In this document: positions 34,021 to 44,929 of the stretch, in pieces
Position numbering within the stretch: position 1 is the stretch's first letter
Layout: the number at the start of each line of letters is the position of its first letter
NCBI RefSeq assembly: GCF_037126465.1
Contig: NW_026999348.1
Coordinates: 682,001 to 746,000, forward strand
Length of the DNA stretch: 64,000 nucleotides
Direction of reading: 5' to 3'
From: Ornithodoros turicata
Lineage: Eukaryota; Arthropoda; Arachnida; Ixodida; Argasidae
The notes under the pieces: model-generated
What the model saw: the letters and a program-made list of their open reading frames with translations, nothing else
The model's database searches: none
Told to the model about the DNA's origin: nothing
Translations under genes and position numbers: made by a program

Positions 34021-34245
34021 CAGTGATGAGCAGCAGTTAAACTACTAGTAAGACTACTCTTTAGGTAATTACATGCTAGTTACAGCTACTTAATCGAAAG
34101 GAAATGAAAGCTTGTAGCGAAAGTTCATTTTTTTCTAGTTAAGTACTATAATCTAACTACTGGGTTTGGGCTATTTCATTATTTTATAAGTAAAAAGTAG
34201 TTTCAATTGCTTTCAAATTAAGTTGGTAGTTTTAGGCCACATCAA
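34021..34245. repeat. AACTACT/TAGTTA iteron segment with hAT-like start
   Basis: CAGTGATGAGCAGCAGTTAA followed by AACTACTAGTA, AGACTACTC, CTAGTTAC and others over about 200 bp. The CAGTG start and the private 6-mer iterons match the pattern of elements A-C; the right end was not located. Confidence 0.4.
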
Positions 34246-34288
34246 AAGCATAGTTCAACATTGGTAATACATATGTTTCTGCTACAGC

Positions 34289-36258
34289 TGCAGACTGTGT
34301 ATGATGAGCTCACCCGCAACTGCATAATTAAAGTGTCTGTTTCAGACATATTTGCAAGCACAGTACGTACCCAGCGAACAGAGGACACATTACAGTTGAT
34401 CACTTCAGGGCGAAGACAACCAGACCTGCCTTTTTCTGCTCACTCTGTTCTAAACACTTCAGGTAAAGGAATGATATATCATCGCGCATAACTGCTTTGT
34501 TTTGTGAAAATTAAACTAAACACAAATTCAGCCTCTGCTGAGGTTACATCTGTTTTTGCAGGAAGTCTGTGTTCCACCACAGAAGAACCATGTCAGGGCC
34601 CAACGGCTGCAGCAGGTTTGTCGAGCATTCTGTAGATAAATAGGCGTTTAGTTTCATTACGACAAGGAGTAATATTCTATCGCTTCAAAAATTTGTCGAG
34701 GCGCGAGTAGCCCGCGTTTTTTTTACTGATAAGTGACGTCAAGATATCACAGCCACACCATGTGTGTGAAATTTTTCAGCCATGTTTTTGAAGAAAGGAA
34801 AAGAACTGCGCCACAGTTAGACAGCGGCTGTCTTTGGTGCGTAGATGGTGCTCTATTGAGTGGTCTACTTCGCAGGAACTACAGGTTGCACATCTGCTAT
34901 CAGAACGGGTGATGGTAATGAGATGGTGGACGACAGCTCGGGTATGGCAGGTGTGTATGTGGCCTTTTGCTACCTGCTTTCCCAAGCAAAAATCAGTGAT
35001 ATATGCTTACAACATAAACTTGTCATACTTGCAGAAATGCCAAGCAGTTCTCAGAAGCATCCCCTTAGAACATCATCCATACTGCAGGCGGTTGAAAATG
35101 TTTGTCGTGCCGCGGGAGAACAGTCCTCCAGAGAAAAGATGCTGAATACTTGTCTACGACAAACTCGCAGCGTTTCAGGGTGCACTCCAAAAACTGCTCA
35201 GAGTGTAGTCGCACTACATTTATTTGCCCGCACTGCCATAGCAGCATACGGTACGCTAAACGTTTTAAGGAACATGTAGATGTGTGCCGTGCAATGACGC
35301 CTGCGTCGCCCATCCGCAAGGACTGATGCTCCAGTCTTAAATTTAGAATTCGGCACATCTGATGTATGTGACAGTCAAAGTAGCCCTCCAGGTCATGACA
35401 GCTGAAACACTGCTGAGAATATTCTATGTGATGACGTTTAGTCACTTCTTCTGGACCTCTGCCCCAACTTTGAGAGGAACCATCGTTCATCAAAGAAAGC
35501 CATCGATACAGTTGTATAGAATCTGTAGCAAGTATTATGGCTTTTTGTAGTATTCCTTGTGAGCTATCTTCACTGTCTTGTGACAAGCATAGAAAACGTG
35601 AGTACATCAGACATAGCATCTATGTTCAACCAGAACAGGTTATTTTACCGGATGGGAAAAAGCATATCATGTCCCTGTCAGCTAGCTGCTTGGTAACTTG
35701 TTAAAGCATCCTGATTTGTATGGTTGGTTGTCGCAAAATAGCGAAATTAGTCCTACTCGTATTCTGAAAGATTTTCTCATGATGGCTTGCGGGTGAAGTC
35801 TCATCCCACACTGCTGGAAAAAGAACGTAACACCCCCAAAATGCTGCTGTACTGTGACGACATTGAGGTAGCGAATCCATTAGGAATGAAAAGAGGAAAC
35901 AGAGGAAAACTGACAATATTTTACATAATTTTTTGCAAATATGCCACCTTTTGTGCGGTCCCAAGTGTCAAACATATTCTCGCTTGCTATTGGCAATGCG
36001 AAAAGCTTGAAATCCACAGCGGCTAAGGAAGTGCTTCTTGCGGAATGCATTGAAACCGCAAACTGTTTGTCACCAGAGGGAATGACTTTTGTTACCATGA
36101 GAGGTGCGGAACTGTTTTATGGAGCAGTTATTGCACTGATGGGCGACAGCCTTGCCTGTCATAATATTGCAGGCTTTAAGGAGTCTTTCGGGCCAAATGT
36201 GCAGAATCTCGGTGAAACAGGGGAAGTCAAGTCCGATAAGAAATGTAGCACAATATAA
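34289..36258 (+). pseudogene. Zinc-finger gene of an uncharacterised expanded family, 5' part
   Basis: Plausible exons: 34289-34462 (acceptor TTCTGCTACAG, donor GTAAAG), 34562-34615 (TTTTTGCAG ... GTTTGT), 34875 to about 34914, 35174-35325, and an open stretch 35941-36258. The fourth exon reads NCSECSRTTFICPHCHSSIR then FKEHVDVC, a Cys2-His-Cys finger. The last reads VRSQVSNIFSLAIGNAKSLK and ...FVTMRGAELFYGAVIALMGD...NIAGFKESFG, blocks I know from a large family of uncharacterised animal proteins with an N-terminal finger. Between 35350 and 35700 frames are broken (stops inside a SSKKAIDTVV block), so the copy is decaying. The gene continues at 40163 beyond nested Penelope-like elements. Function unknown. 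Confidence 0.6.
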
Positions 36259-36296
36259 AAAGCAACACTGAAGCTTCCTTAGTTTAATATATACAT

Positions 36297-36326
36297 GCTT
36301 TCGCGTGGGGGACCACACTTTATCAG
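36297..36326 (-). ncRNA. Hammerhead-like hairpin module, Penelope 3' end 1
   Basis: Minus strand: CTGATAA, hairpin AGTGTGG-TCCC-CCACGC, GAAAGC. The layout is that of a hammerhead core, CTGANGA - stem II - GAAA, with A for G at one core position. Probably degenerate. Confidence 0.4.
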
Positions 36327-36363
36327 ACACGGTGTGAAGTTCGCGTATACAAGTATATATATA

Positions 36364-36376
36364 TATTGTTGACTTG

Positions 36377-36425
<49 letters not shown>
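36364..36425. repeat. (TA)n microsatellite
   Basis: Alternating TA over about 60 bp, with a shorter run just upstream (36354-36366) and further ones at 36644-36673 and 37898-37915 flanking the plus-strand Penelope fragment. Confidence 0.95.
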
Positions 36426-36427
<2 letters not shown>

Positions 36428-36566
36428 TGAAAAGTTGGAGTTGGATCGGACGGCTACGTAATTATAGTTGAAATAAATGGGAGACAGAAGACGAAAGTAG
36501 GGGAAGTAATAAAAAAGGGGTTTATTAAAACTTAAAAATCATGAAAGTTAGGGAGGATGTCTACGT

Positions 36567-36593
36567 TACGGCGGAAGCTCCGCCTTCTTCGGG
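36567..36593 (-). ncRNA. Hammerhead-like hairpin module, Penelope 3' end 2
   Basis: Minus strand: CCGAAGAA, hairpin GGCGGA-GCT-TCCGCC, GTAACG. Stem fully paired, core degenerate. The following 100 bases parallel the end of the plus-strand fragment (TTACTTCCCCTACTTTCGTC against TTACTTCCCGTACCTTCGTA). Confidence 0.4.
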
Positions 36594-36673
36594 ACAAAAG
36601 AGCTAAATGTGTAAATTTATAAATTTATAAAGTGCTAAATGTGCTAAATATATATATATATATATATATATAT

Positions 36674-37865
36674 AGCTGAAATGAAAATTGAAACACAGAC
36701 AGTAGATCGCTTTAGCTTGTTCGAAAAAAAGAAAAATAACTCGAAAACCAATTCGGTAAACTTAACTGTAACATTCACCGGAAATATCCCAAACATTAAC
36801 AGCATACTTAATCGCCACCATAGTATCCTCCTCCATTCCGAACGCACTAAGGAAATTTTTCCCGAACCACCACGTGTCGCTTACAGACGTACACGTAATC
36901 TGCAGGATAACTTGGTCCGCTCTAAAGTAAACAGTACGATAAACCCTTCGATTGGTTGTCACCCATGTAATGGCCGACGTTGTCAGATTCGCAAACTAAT
37001 GCAGACCACGCAGGAAGTCAAAAGTACAAACTCTAATTTTACCGCCAAGATCATTGCGGACCTAGATTGCAATTCCTCGAACGCCATCTATGCAGTCCAA
37101 TGTAACGCATGTCAAGCACAATATGTGGGTCAGACAAAAACTTCTTTCAGAGTCAGATTCAACAACCACCGATCGGATGTCACCAAAAAACCTAATCTTC
37201 CGGTTTCCCGCCATTTCAAGCAGCCAGGACATTCTATTAACGATGTATTAATCTTTATTCTCCAGTCAAATTTCAGCTCTGACCGCTCCCGAGAGCAGCG
37301 CGAATCCTACCTAATCTACAAATTCCAATCGACCATTAACGAAGACCCCGGCATGCTATCAACAATTAGAAGTCTAACCTCGTAGATAAGGCACTTTTTT
37401 CCAATTCCTTTTCAGCTGGATGGGTGGCCCAACCTGGACAAAGCCACTCCCCAAAGGACGATGACATCACACTTGAACCTCACAAGTCAACATTCTCGAA
37501 CGTGACCCATTGACGACCGCCAGCAAAGTTTGAAGCAGCACTCACCCTGCCCGGAATTTTCCCGAAAGCGGAGAGTGACCTACGGCGAATGACATCACCA
37601 CCCGGACTTGACCTTCTGGAATATTCCCGAATCTGACTCACTGACAAACGCCTGTGGCGTGCCCGTACCGATTATGACGTCATGTAGCAAACCTATTTAA
37701 GAAATGTGTAATCAGCTACGCATCTTTAGTCCTGACGAAGACAGTGCCACTGTCGAAACGTGGACAACCCTTTTAGCATTCCAAGTATCTTAAATGTAAA
37801 TAAATTATCCCTTTTTTCTTACTTCCCGTACCTTCGTAGTCTGTGTTTCAATTTTCATTTCAGCT
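36674..37865 (+). mobile_element. Truncated Penelope-like element a with terminal inverted repeats
   Basis: Open frame 36681-37385 (about 234 codons): linker, a CHPCNGRRCQIRKL cysteine motif (residues about 92-105), then the GIY-YIG endonuclease IYAVQCNACQAQYVGQTKTS, with VSRHFKQPGH and ESYLIYKF behind it. The RT core is missing (5' truncation). The first 27 bases (AGCTGAAATGAAAATTGAAA...) recur inverted and perfect at the very end (37839-37865). Both ends abut (TA)n. The 3' UTR has a TATTTAAG box near 37693 and a hammerhead-like module at 37731. The inverted end is typical of Penelope insertions. Confidence 0.85.
37731..37760 (+). ncRNA. Hammerhead-like hairpin module, Penelope 3' end 3 (best conserved)
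   Basis: CCTGACGAA, hairpin GACAGT-GCC-ACTGTC, GAAACG. The CTGACGA and GAAA boxes of a hammerhead core are both exact and stem II is perfect, though one extra A stands before the stem and stems I/III are not obvious. Hammerhead ribozymes are known in Penelope-like elements. Confidence 0.5.
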
Positions 37866-38083
37866 ACATATATTCGCGGTCGTCCGAACCCCATTCACCA
37901 AGTATATATATATACATATACAGAGAGAGAGAAAGTTTACAATAAGGAGACCCGACAAAAAATGGGGGAAAGTACACACTGAAAAACAAAACAGATACAA
38001 CTGGAAAGCTACCAGTTTATCACTACATGACTGTTGGGGGTCAACGCGTATGGGAGGGGAGGAAAGCGGAACGTTTTGAGCAG

Positions 38084-40130
38084 CTAAACGACGGTGTACG
38101 CATCAATAATTAAATTAAGATACACGGATCCTGGGCTGAGATTTAGAACATGGGGTTGAAGGGATTTGAATTTGGATATTAGATATGATTCCTTATTTTT
38201 ACGTTTAATATCGGTGCTAAATTGAGATTCTAAAATAATAATTTTTAGGTCATTTTCAAAGTTGTGGTCAGGAAGGTTGAAATGGATGGATACTGGAGAT
38301 TGGCGGTTGTTACGAATATCGAATTTATAGCCGTAGAATCTCTCTTTCATGGTTTTAGAGGTCTCCCCAATGTATTGGACATTGCATTTGTGGCAGAATA
38401 TTAAATAACATACACTGGATGAATTACAATGGAGGGATTGGTGTATTTTGAAAATAAAATCGGAAACTGTGCTTCGTGCTATAGCACATGGTACGATCAA
38501 TTTACAAGTTTGGCAGCGCGTGCCACCGCATGGATAACAACCAGGCTTGTTCTGAGTCATACAAGAAGAAGTGAGGATATTACGTAAGGTACTGGATCTG
38601 CGGAAAGCAACCTTTGGAGGGAATGGGAATATGTCTTTCAACTTATCGTCACCATGAAGAATATTAAGATGTCGTTTGAGAATTGAATTAGTATTAACGA
38701 GTGCCTTATGGTATCTCGTGGCGAGAATTACTTCATTTTTGTCATTTTGTGGTTTAAGAGTGAATAAAGACGTCCTGTCTACTGCGGAAGATTTAGCGAA
38801 AGAGGCATGGACGAGTTGAGCGGGATAATTTCTTTTTTGAAAGTCTGAGGACATTTCTTGAGCGTGTTTAATAAAATCAGCATTTTCTGAGCAGATTCGC
38901 TTAAGGCGTAGAAACTGGCCATAAGGTATATTTCTTTTTTGGTTGTTGGGATGGTACCTGTCATAGTGAAGACATTGTCGCTTATCAGTAGGTTTCTTGT
39001 AGAGGTTAGTGGTAAGCTGACCAGACTTGAAAGAGACCGTCACATCAAGAAAGTTGATGGATGTTGCAGAATAATTACATGTGAATTTGATCTTGTCATG
39101 GATAGAATGGAAATGATCAAAAAACGATTGCAAAGTGGATTCACTACCAGACCAGAGAATAAAGATGTCATCAATGAATCGGAGGAAAAGCAGCGGTTTA
39201 AAGGGGAATGAATCCATCGCTAAAGTTTCAAATTGGCCCATAAACAAATTGGCGTAATTAGGGGAAACGCGAGAACCCATGGCTGCGCCATGAATCTGGA
39301 TGAAGTGTTGGTTGTTAAAGCCAAAGTTATTGCAAGTAAGAACTAACTCTAAAAGAGGAATGATGGCAGAGACTGGGAGGATTTCAGAGGGGTGAGTATC
39401 AAGAAAAGAACGAACTGCTGAAAGGCCTTCGTCATGGGGGATGTTTGTGTATAGCGAAACCACATCCATGGTGGCTAAGAAGATGTTACTGTGATTAGCA
39501 AATTTATCATGAATGGCGTTTATTTTGGAAAGCAAATCATTGGTATCTTTGACATATGATGGAAGGAGTGGTGGAATATGTTTCAAGCACTGGTCAACAA
39601 CTAAGTATAGTTTTTCCGTAGGGGTGTTGATCCCAGAAATAATGGGTCTTCTGGGATTGTTTTCTTTGTGGACTTTAATAAGAAGGTAGAAATCTTCCAG
39701 TCTAACATTCTTAAGACGCAGATATTTAGAAATGTGGAGAGGGATAACCTTGGTGTTCGCTAGTTCGTTGATTTTGTTGTTAATGAGAACACAGAACGAG
39801 GAAGTGGGATCATGGTCAATGGCCCTGTAGAACGTCGAGTGATTCAATTGTCTTTCTGCCTCTGCGATGTAATCCGATGTGTTAAGTACTACTATACCCT
39901 TATCTGCTGGCCTGATGATCATGTCTTCGCGTGTTTTTAGACACCGTAAGGCACTTTTCTCAGAATTTGTCAAGTTATTGGGGTTTATGTTATTAGATCT
40001 GGAGAGGTTGCTACGAATGTCCTAATATACCGCCTTAACGTAACTATCAATTAGAGTACTAGTTTTCGAGGAGTCTGGGATCCAGCAAGATGGAAGTTTG
40101 AAGGGTGAATGAAGTATTTGTCCCTTCTAT
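38084..40130 (-). pseudogene. Penelope-type reverse transcriptase with GIY-YIG endonuclease, one stop codon
   Basis: From TTG at 39973 the frame is open for 629 codons and continues upstream to about 40130 except for one TAG at 40022-40024. Blocks: MIIRPADKGIVVL, FYLLIKVHKENNPRRPIISG (fingers), TMDVVSLYTNIPH (motif A), GAAMGSRVSPNYANLFMG (motif B), RFIDDIFILW (motif C, FIDD), then NFLDVTVSF. The linker has GCYPCGGTRCQTCKL (Cys pairs), followed by the endonuclease VCYLIFCHKCNVQYIGETSK, SIHFNLPDHNF and ESYLISKF. RT and endonuclease are thus complete. Upstream of the stop, FKLPSCWIPDSSKTSTLI fits the family N-terminal region, so the stop is a true lesion, unless translation starts below it. TTG is not a likely eukaryotic start. 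Confidence 0.9.
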
Positions 40131-40162
40131 GTCGTTCCAGCCTCAGAACATCAGTTCTTTCT

Positions 40163-40991
40163 AAATGACTGTCTGCAGAAGTTCAAGTTTCATTCTAGTG
40201 TTAGCTCTAGCAATCACCCACGTGCACTTGAAGCTGACCTTTCTTTAGTAACGTCAGGAAGTGCACCCTTGGTGCTCATTTTGCATCTTCCCTTTTTGCT
40301 AGATGACCTTGTACCTGAAGCTACACATGCGTCATGTCTTGTGCTGCTGTGTCAGATCGTTCAGGTGTGCTTCTCACCAGTCATGACCGTCGGCTGCTTA
40401 AGTGATTTAGAACCAGCAGTGGCATATGACAGTAATCTGTTCATTGAGTGTTATGGTGCATCCAATTTTATCCCAAAGATGCACATGCTGGTGCACCTAG
40501 TAGAGCAAGTCAGACAATTTGGACCACTAAAGCCTCACTCAACAATGAGCTGTGAGACGACAAATTCTATCCCAAAATCCAAGAAGTTCAGTAACTTTAA
40601 GAACCTGCCATACTCTGACAGTGAGCTTTACCAAGTGCACTCATCTGTGGCTCTGTGGAATAGTTCTGGTGCACCAAAGAAGGGTTACTGTATCAAGCAA
40701 GATGTTGGGCAGCTGACAGTTCCTGTGTCTGTAAATGAGCAGACGGTCTCAGCAGGCATGCGAGTCGAGTTACTTGGTACCGATGTGATAGGTGCATTTC
40801 GCACGGTGATCAACAACGTTGATATCAGAGTAGGAGATATTCTGATTGCTAGGTCCCCAACAGCAGAAATTCGGGTTGTGAAAGTATTGCAGGTGTTACC
40901 TGGTGACAGAGATCAGTACCTCCTCACAAAACTGATGGTGCAAAAGGAGTTTAAACGTAAACTGAATGCGTTTGTTCTTCAACTCATATAA
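40163..40991 (+). pseudogene. Zinc-finger gene of an uncharacterised expanded family, 3' part
   Basis: The frame opens just after the Penelope 5' end, possibly at acceptor GACTGTCTGCAG, and stays open to TAA at 40991. Blocks: HSSVSSSNHPRALEADLSLV, APLVLILHLPFLLDDLVPE, NFIPKMHMLVHLVEQVRQFG and PLKPHSTMSCETTN. In the family the last blocks usually read as a His-rich LVH.P..I..FGP....MRFE.KH, so several conserved positions are changed here. It joins in content to the part ending at 36258. No Met start is needed because it is an internal exon. Confidence 0.65.
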
Positions 40992-41237
40992 AACAATATA
41001 ATCGTGCACCCTGGCAAGCTTCTGTACACCTGGCCGTGTTTTCCTTCCAACCGGAACCTTGACGTCATTTGCATACCCAGGTGTTTACATTTTGTGCCTT
41101 AAGCCAGACTGTGAGTGGTTGACAATTTGGGCAACAGTTAAGAATATACTATACTCATATTAAAATATCATTGTGTTGTCTGTTTTACCTGTTTCACCGT
41201 TTTTTTTCTTTCGTTTTCTCTTTATTGCCGCCCACAG

Positions 41238-41356
41238 TTTACGTTGCCAGAGTTTTTACCCATGGTGCAACCCCTTCTTAAAGGAAAATCTCTGTCCGAG
41301 AAGATGGAAAAAATGCTTCAGCAACAACTCCAAGATGAGCTTATAGAATACCTAGA
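41238..41356 (+). CDS. Isolated coding-like exon
   Basis: Between acceptor TGCCGCCCACAG and donor GTGAGT the frame reads TLPEFLPMVQPLLKGKSLSE then KMLQQQLQDELIEYLE, acidic and helical in character, 119 nt. It lies 250 bp after the zinc-finger gene on the same strand. It could be the first exon of a neighbour or a further exon of a related gene; the next exon, if any, is displaced by the element starting at 41752. Confidence 0.35.
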
Positions 41357-41751
41357 GTGAGTATTAATTAGCAAAATTACCTGCTTGCACCAGATTAACA
41401 ATATTGAAGAGCTTGAAGATATCGGTCAGTGTTTGAGTCAGAAACAAACACTTCTGCCTTTGTGTTCTTGTTTTTCAGCTTCTTATATGAGTAAGTGCCT
41501 GTGCTGTGGCTTCCGCTGATATGCATCAGGCACAATATTAGAGCAAGATTGTGGGATATAATGTTTGGGATTAGACTGACATGTGAATAATGTGGGCTCA
41601 CGTTCTGATACCCTTTCATCCCAGTGAGAATCAACTCGTAATAAATGAAGCACCATGGCACTTGAGAGAGCAATATCAAGCACTTGGGCGGTTCCTGCTG
41701 AAGTCTCACCCATGTATACTGTGGCCTACCGCCAAAGCTGTCTCGAAACCC

Positions 41752-43467
41752 AATTGAAAAAATCACCAGAATTAATCTGGTGTTCACTGATGATCATGGC
41801 GTTAACACTCGACTCTTTTGATGTTTGCAATGTGCACATCAAAAATGTCTGGCGTGACACCAGGGTGATTCTGGTGCTCTCCAGCTCTCCTGATGTCAAC
41901 ACCAGAGTGGCCTACTAAGACACCAAAATGATTATGGTGCCTTCTAGAATGCTTGGTGTGCGCACTAGACGGATGTAGTGCTTTACTGTGACCGTTAAAG
42001 CGGTCTGGTGTGGTTCACTGACACCAGACCTACAGGCGCCAGGGTACGAGCGCTACCCGTTGTTACCATGAAAACCGCTATTTACAATGATCATGAGTTC
42101 GTTAGCGCAACTTCTTTTTCGAATAAATGATATTTCGCATCGCAAATAATTCCCTCGAGTGTCGACACGCTTTTGCGGCTTTCACTCGAGTTTGAAAACG
42201 AAACTTTACGCTCTCATTGTCAGCACCGTCGGCATTAGCGTCTGTTTTGAACTCAACGGGCTCGCCGAGGTGGTTCAGGTAGCGTTCCGTCCTATTTTTC
42301 AACATAAAAACCGCGCACGAATGTGAACAACTTTGAATATGTGTTCCTGACGTTCTGCATTATATGTCGTAGTTTATTTTCCAACCTGTGCATAAGTGGG
42401 AGTATGAGAAAGTACAAGCGATGCATTCGGGGCAGACGTGATGACTGCTCGTTGGTGTGACATCCTTGAATGTGCGTTTCGTCGGGCATCATGTGGGCTG
42501 TGATTATTCACTGGATATGGACTACAAGAAGAGAGGACGTAATATGTGACCGAGGAGTCAATCGAGTATGCTTTTCTAAATTATAACTGTACCGCATATT
42601 GCGTATAGTCACACTTGCAGAAGAAATAACATTGCACCTTTCTGTACTTTTGCATTGTGGTGTGCTTGCTTCTCCTCAATGTGTAAAATGGCAGCGATAA
42701 TATAGAGTTTTGTTACACGTACTTTTCTGTCCCTATTTCTGATTCTATTGAGAAGACTATATGCAACCAATTAGTAGCCTGCTAGCAGCTGGGACACCTT
42801 TGCAGTGGAAAGAAACATTTGATATCTTGTATTGTTGACTGACTTGATGAGTCGCTAACCTTAATGAGGACATCCCAAGCAGCTTTAGAAACGGAATAAC
42901 GAGCAGAGCGTGTTGCTTGAATGTTACACATTCATGTATGTACGGCAGGATCCCTTCGTGGTGTTTTCTGATGCTCGACTATTGAAGGTTGTGCTGTTTC
43001 ACGCATTCGATCCCGTGAAGTACCTGGCTCCTTAGCGCTCTCACGAGGCTCTGAAAGCTGTGTTCTGAACGCTTAGACAAAAACAAATGGGACAGCACTA
43101 ACACCGTGTCCGTGCTGTGGCGGCCCGCTTTCGCTGTCTGCTTGAACTGTCCTGTTTTTTCTCTCGCTCTCTCACGTCTACAACTATGCACATCTTTTAG
43201 TGCCTTGCGATATTCTTGAGGAACCAAGTGTATCACGGGATTGAACTCATGAGACATCATAATGTTCAACAGTGGAGCATCACAAAACACCAGGGATCAT
43301 GGTGTGCAACACTAGAGCACACACATCAGAGGTCCTGGTCACTGGTCACAAAAGACACTAGGAACGCCAGCGAATTCTGATGTTGACATCAAAGAAAAAA
43401 CACCAGGAATGTCCCAAATCACAGCCACGAAAAACACCAGAATGATTTTGGTGCTTTTTTCAGTAGG
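41752..43467. mobile_element. CACTA-like non-autonomous element with CACCAG iterons
   Basis: Left end TTGAAAAAATCACCAGAATT; the inverse of the right end is CTGAAAAAAGCACCAAAATC. Each end carries about 200 bp with CACCAG/CTGGTG or CACCA/TGGTG repeated many times. End type (CACTG-like, A run) and iterons resemble the two better preserved elements at 44930 and 46840. No transposase frame; the interior (42000-43250) is unrelated and without genes. The target duplication is not clear. Confidence 0.6.
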
Positions 43468-43559
43468 GAAGCGGAGAGGAATGCAAAGTAGTGTTGCGTG
43501 AGTCTTCATTTCTGTAGCGCAGCTAATTAATACCAGAGTAGACTTGCACAGGAATTGGC

Positions 43560-43995
43560 AGTCTCACAAAAGTGTTTTGTGCCTCTGGAGTCGCGAGTAA
43601 CCTACGATAACATTCGTGGACGAAACCCTTGAGTGCAACATAGCAGGCACCGCTGGCGCTGTCAGCCAAGAGCTTCGCACTGATTGGTCTTTTGGCAGCT
43701 TATAATAGGTAACACTTGAATGCTCCGATGAACTGTTCTAACAGCGTAGCACCGTTGCATTTTCGACAACTTCGCCGTGGCATATCACGTATCATATCGC
43801 TCCAGCCCATAAAAGGCAAGGTCAGGACAACGAAGTACACTTTCCAAACGACGCCGTGCCAAAAAAATATTCACATGCTTTGTTTGCGGCTTAGCAATAG
43901 CATAACTGCTGTTCGCTTATGTACGATGCACAGAGGACAAAACGAAAGAAGCCAAGCGGCCAAGCCAAAAGTTCATGTCAAGCCAACGACAGATA
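43560..43995 (+). repeat. Dispersed repeat R1, copy 2
   Basis: Inverted relative to copy 1 at the left edge of the window; shared blocks are listed there. The frame MNAPMNCSNSVAP... extends past the shared part to 44069 here, whereas copy 1's stops earlier, which argues against a conserved protein. Confidence 0.6.
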
Positions 43996-44559
43996 AACCG
44001 AGAGCAGTGACGTCGGTGCGCCAGTGCGCAGGGTTTGCCGACGGTCTGACGGGCGGGCGTGGAAACTAAAAAAATGTTTTCTAAAACACTACGAACAGTT
44101 GGACCAAGATATTTCGCACACATATTCAATGTTCTCTAATGAACACACAGCGCGAGTATCGTTCGGTTCTGCGGCACTTCGAAATCGGCATATCTGACCT
44201 TTAAGTTCCAGTGAACTTGACCTTGCCTGGCATTCTTCACCGCCGAAGCGACATGCGTGGTTACCGTGCCTACCTTTGGATTTGGCATTAAACCCCGAAG
44301 TCGGCTTCTAAAATATTTGTCCACGTGGTTCGGTTTCGGATTGCAAATGATATTTTTCGGTGAAGGGATACGAACCAAAAGTCACTCCCTAGCGAGTAGT
44401 ACGCAAAAAAAGCCAAAATTTATTTTCCCGATTTCGGGACTATGGAGTCCAGGGATATGAACTCTAGGTACAACGTCCTCGAAGCTGTACAGCGAGTGAA
44501 CTAGGGACGCACGATGTTCGTCTTCTAGGATGGGGCAACATTGCATAGAGTTATTCCGT

Positions 44560-44765
44560 GTTAGCGCCGCGAAACAACTGTGGCTATGGTGGCGTACAGA
44601 CGTGGACAGATGGAGAGAGGACAGCAGGAAGGAGGGGGGTTAGTGTGCGTCCTGGGCCGAGTTCAAGAGGAACTGTGCCGACATTCGTCTGGAAAGTCTT
44701 GGGAAAACCCAGGGAAAACCTCAGACACATATGGAATAAATAAGCTCTCCTCTATCCCACGTGTT
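44560..44765 (-). repeat. tRNA-derived SINE family B, body only
   Basis: CGCCGCGAAACAACTGTGGC, GGACAGATGGAGAGAGGACA and TGTGCGTCCTGGGCCGA match the copies at 58583 and 63160 in antisense, up to AACCTCAGACA. The tRNA-like head is missing or replaced beyond 44740. Confidence 0.75.
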
Positions 44766-44929
44766 ACGACACCTAGTAAGAGCTACGGACACGGGTTGGC
44801 CATCCGTGGACTCAGCGGGTATGGATTCGAGAGTAAGTGGACGCCAGAGTTGCTCCGCGATATAGCGTGATCGCCTCAGGTGGATTCGTAACAAAACCCA
44901 CTTACGCCTGCTTCTGCTAAAGTCCATAT

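Larger units (their letters stand above)
36258..40162 (-). mobile_element. Penelope-like element b (minus strand), interrupted by other Penelope pieces
   Basis: The 5' start is near 40160, where the minus-strand frame reads RTDVLRLERHRRDKY. The main frame is 38084-40130. The 3' end is taken as about 36258, because the tail CTTCAGTGTTGCTTTTTAT there matches the tail of the plus-strand copy near 52500 (CTTCAGTGTTTCTCGTTTTT). Between 38083 and 36258 lie a plus-strand Penelope fragment (36674-37865) and a second minus-strand Penelope 3' end (about 36420-36600). The whole sits inside the zinc-finger gene, whose coding resumes at 40163. Penelope elements copy their RNA with a reverse transcriptase fused to a GIY-YIG endonuclease. 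Confidence 0.7.

Noticed and set aside
35065..35619. 184-codon minus-strand frame
   Set aside because: Antisense to the zinc-finger exon and neighbouring gene remnants; no motif of its own.
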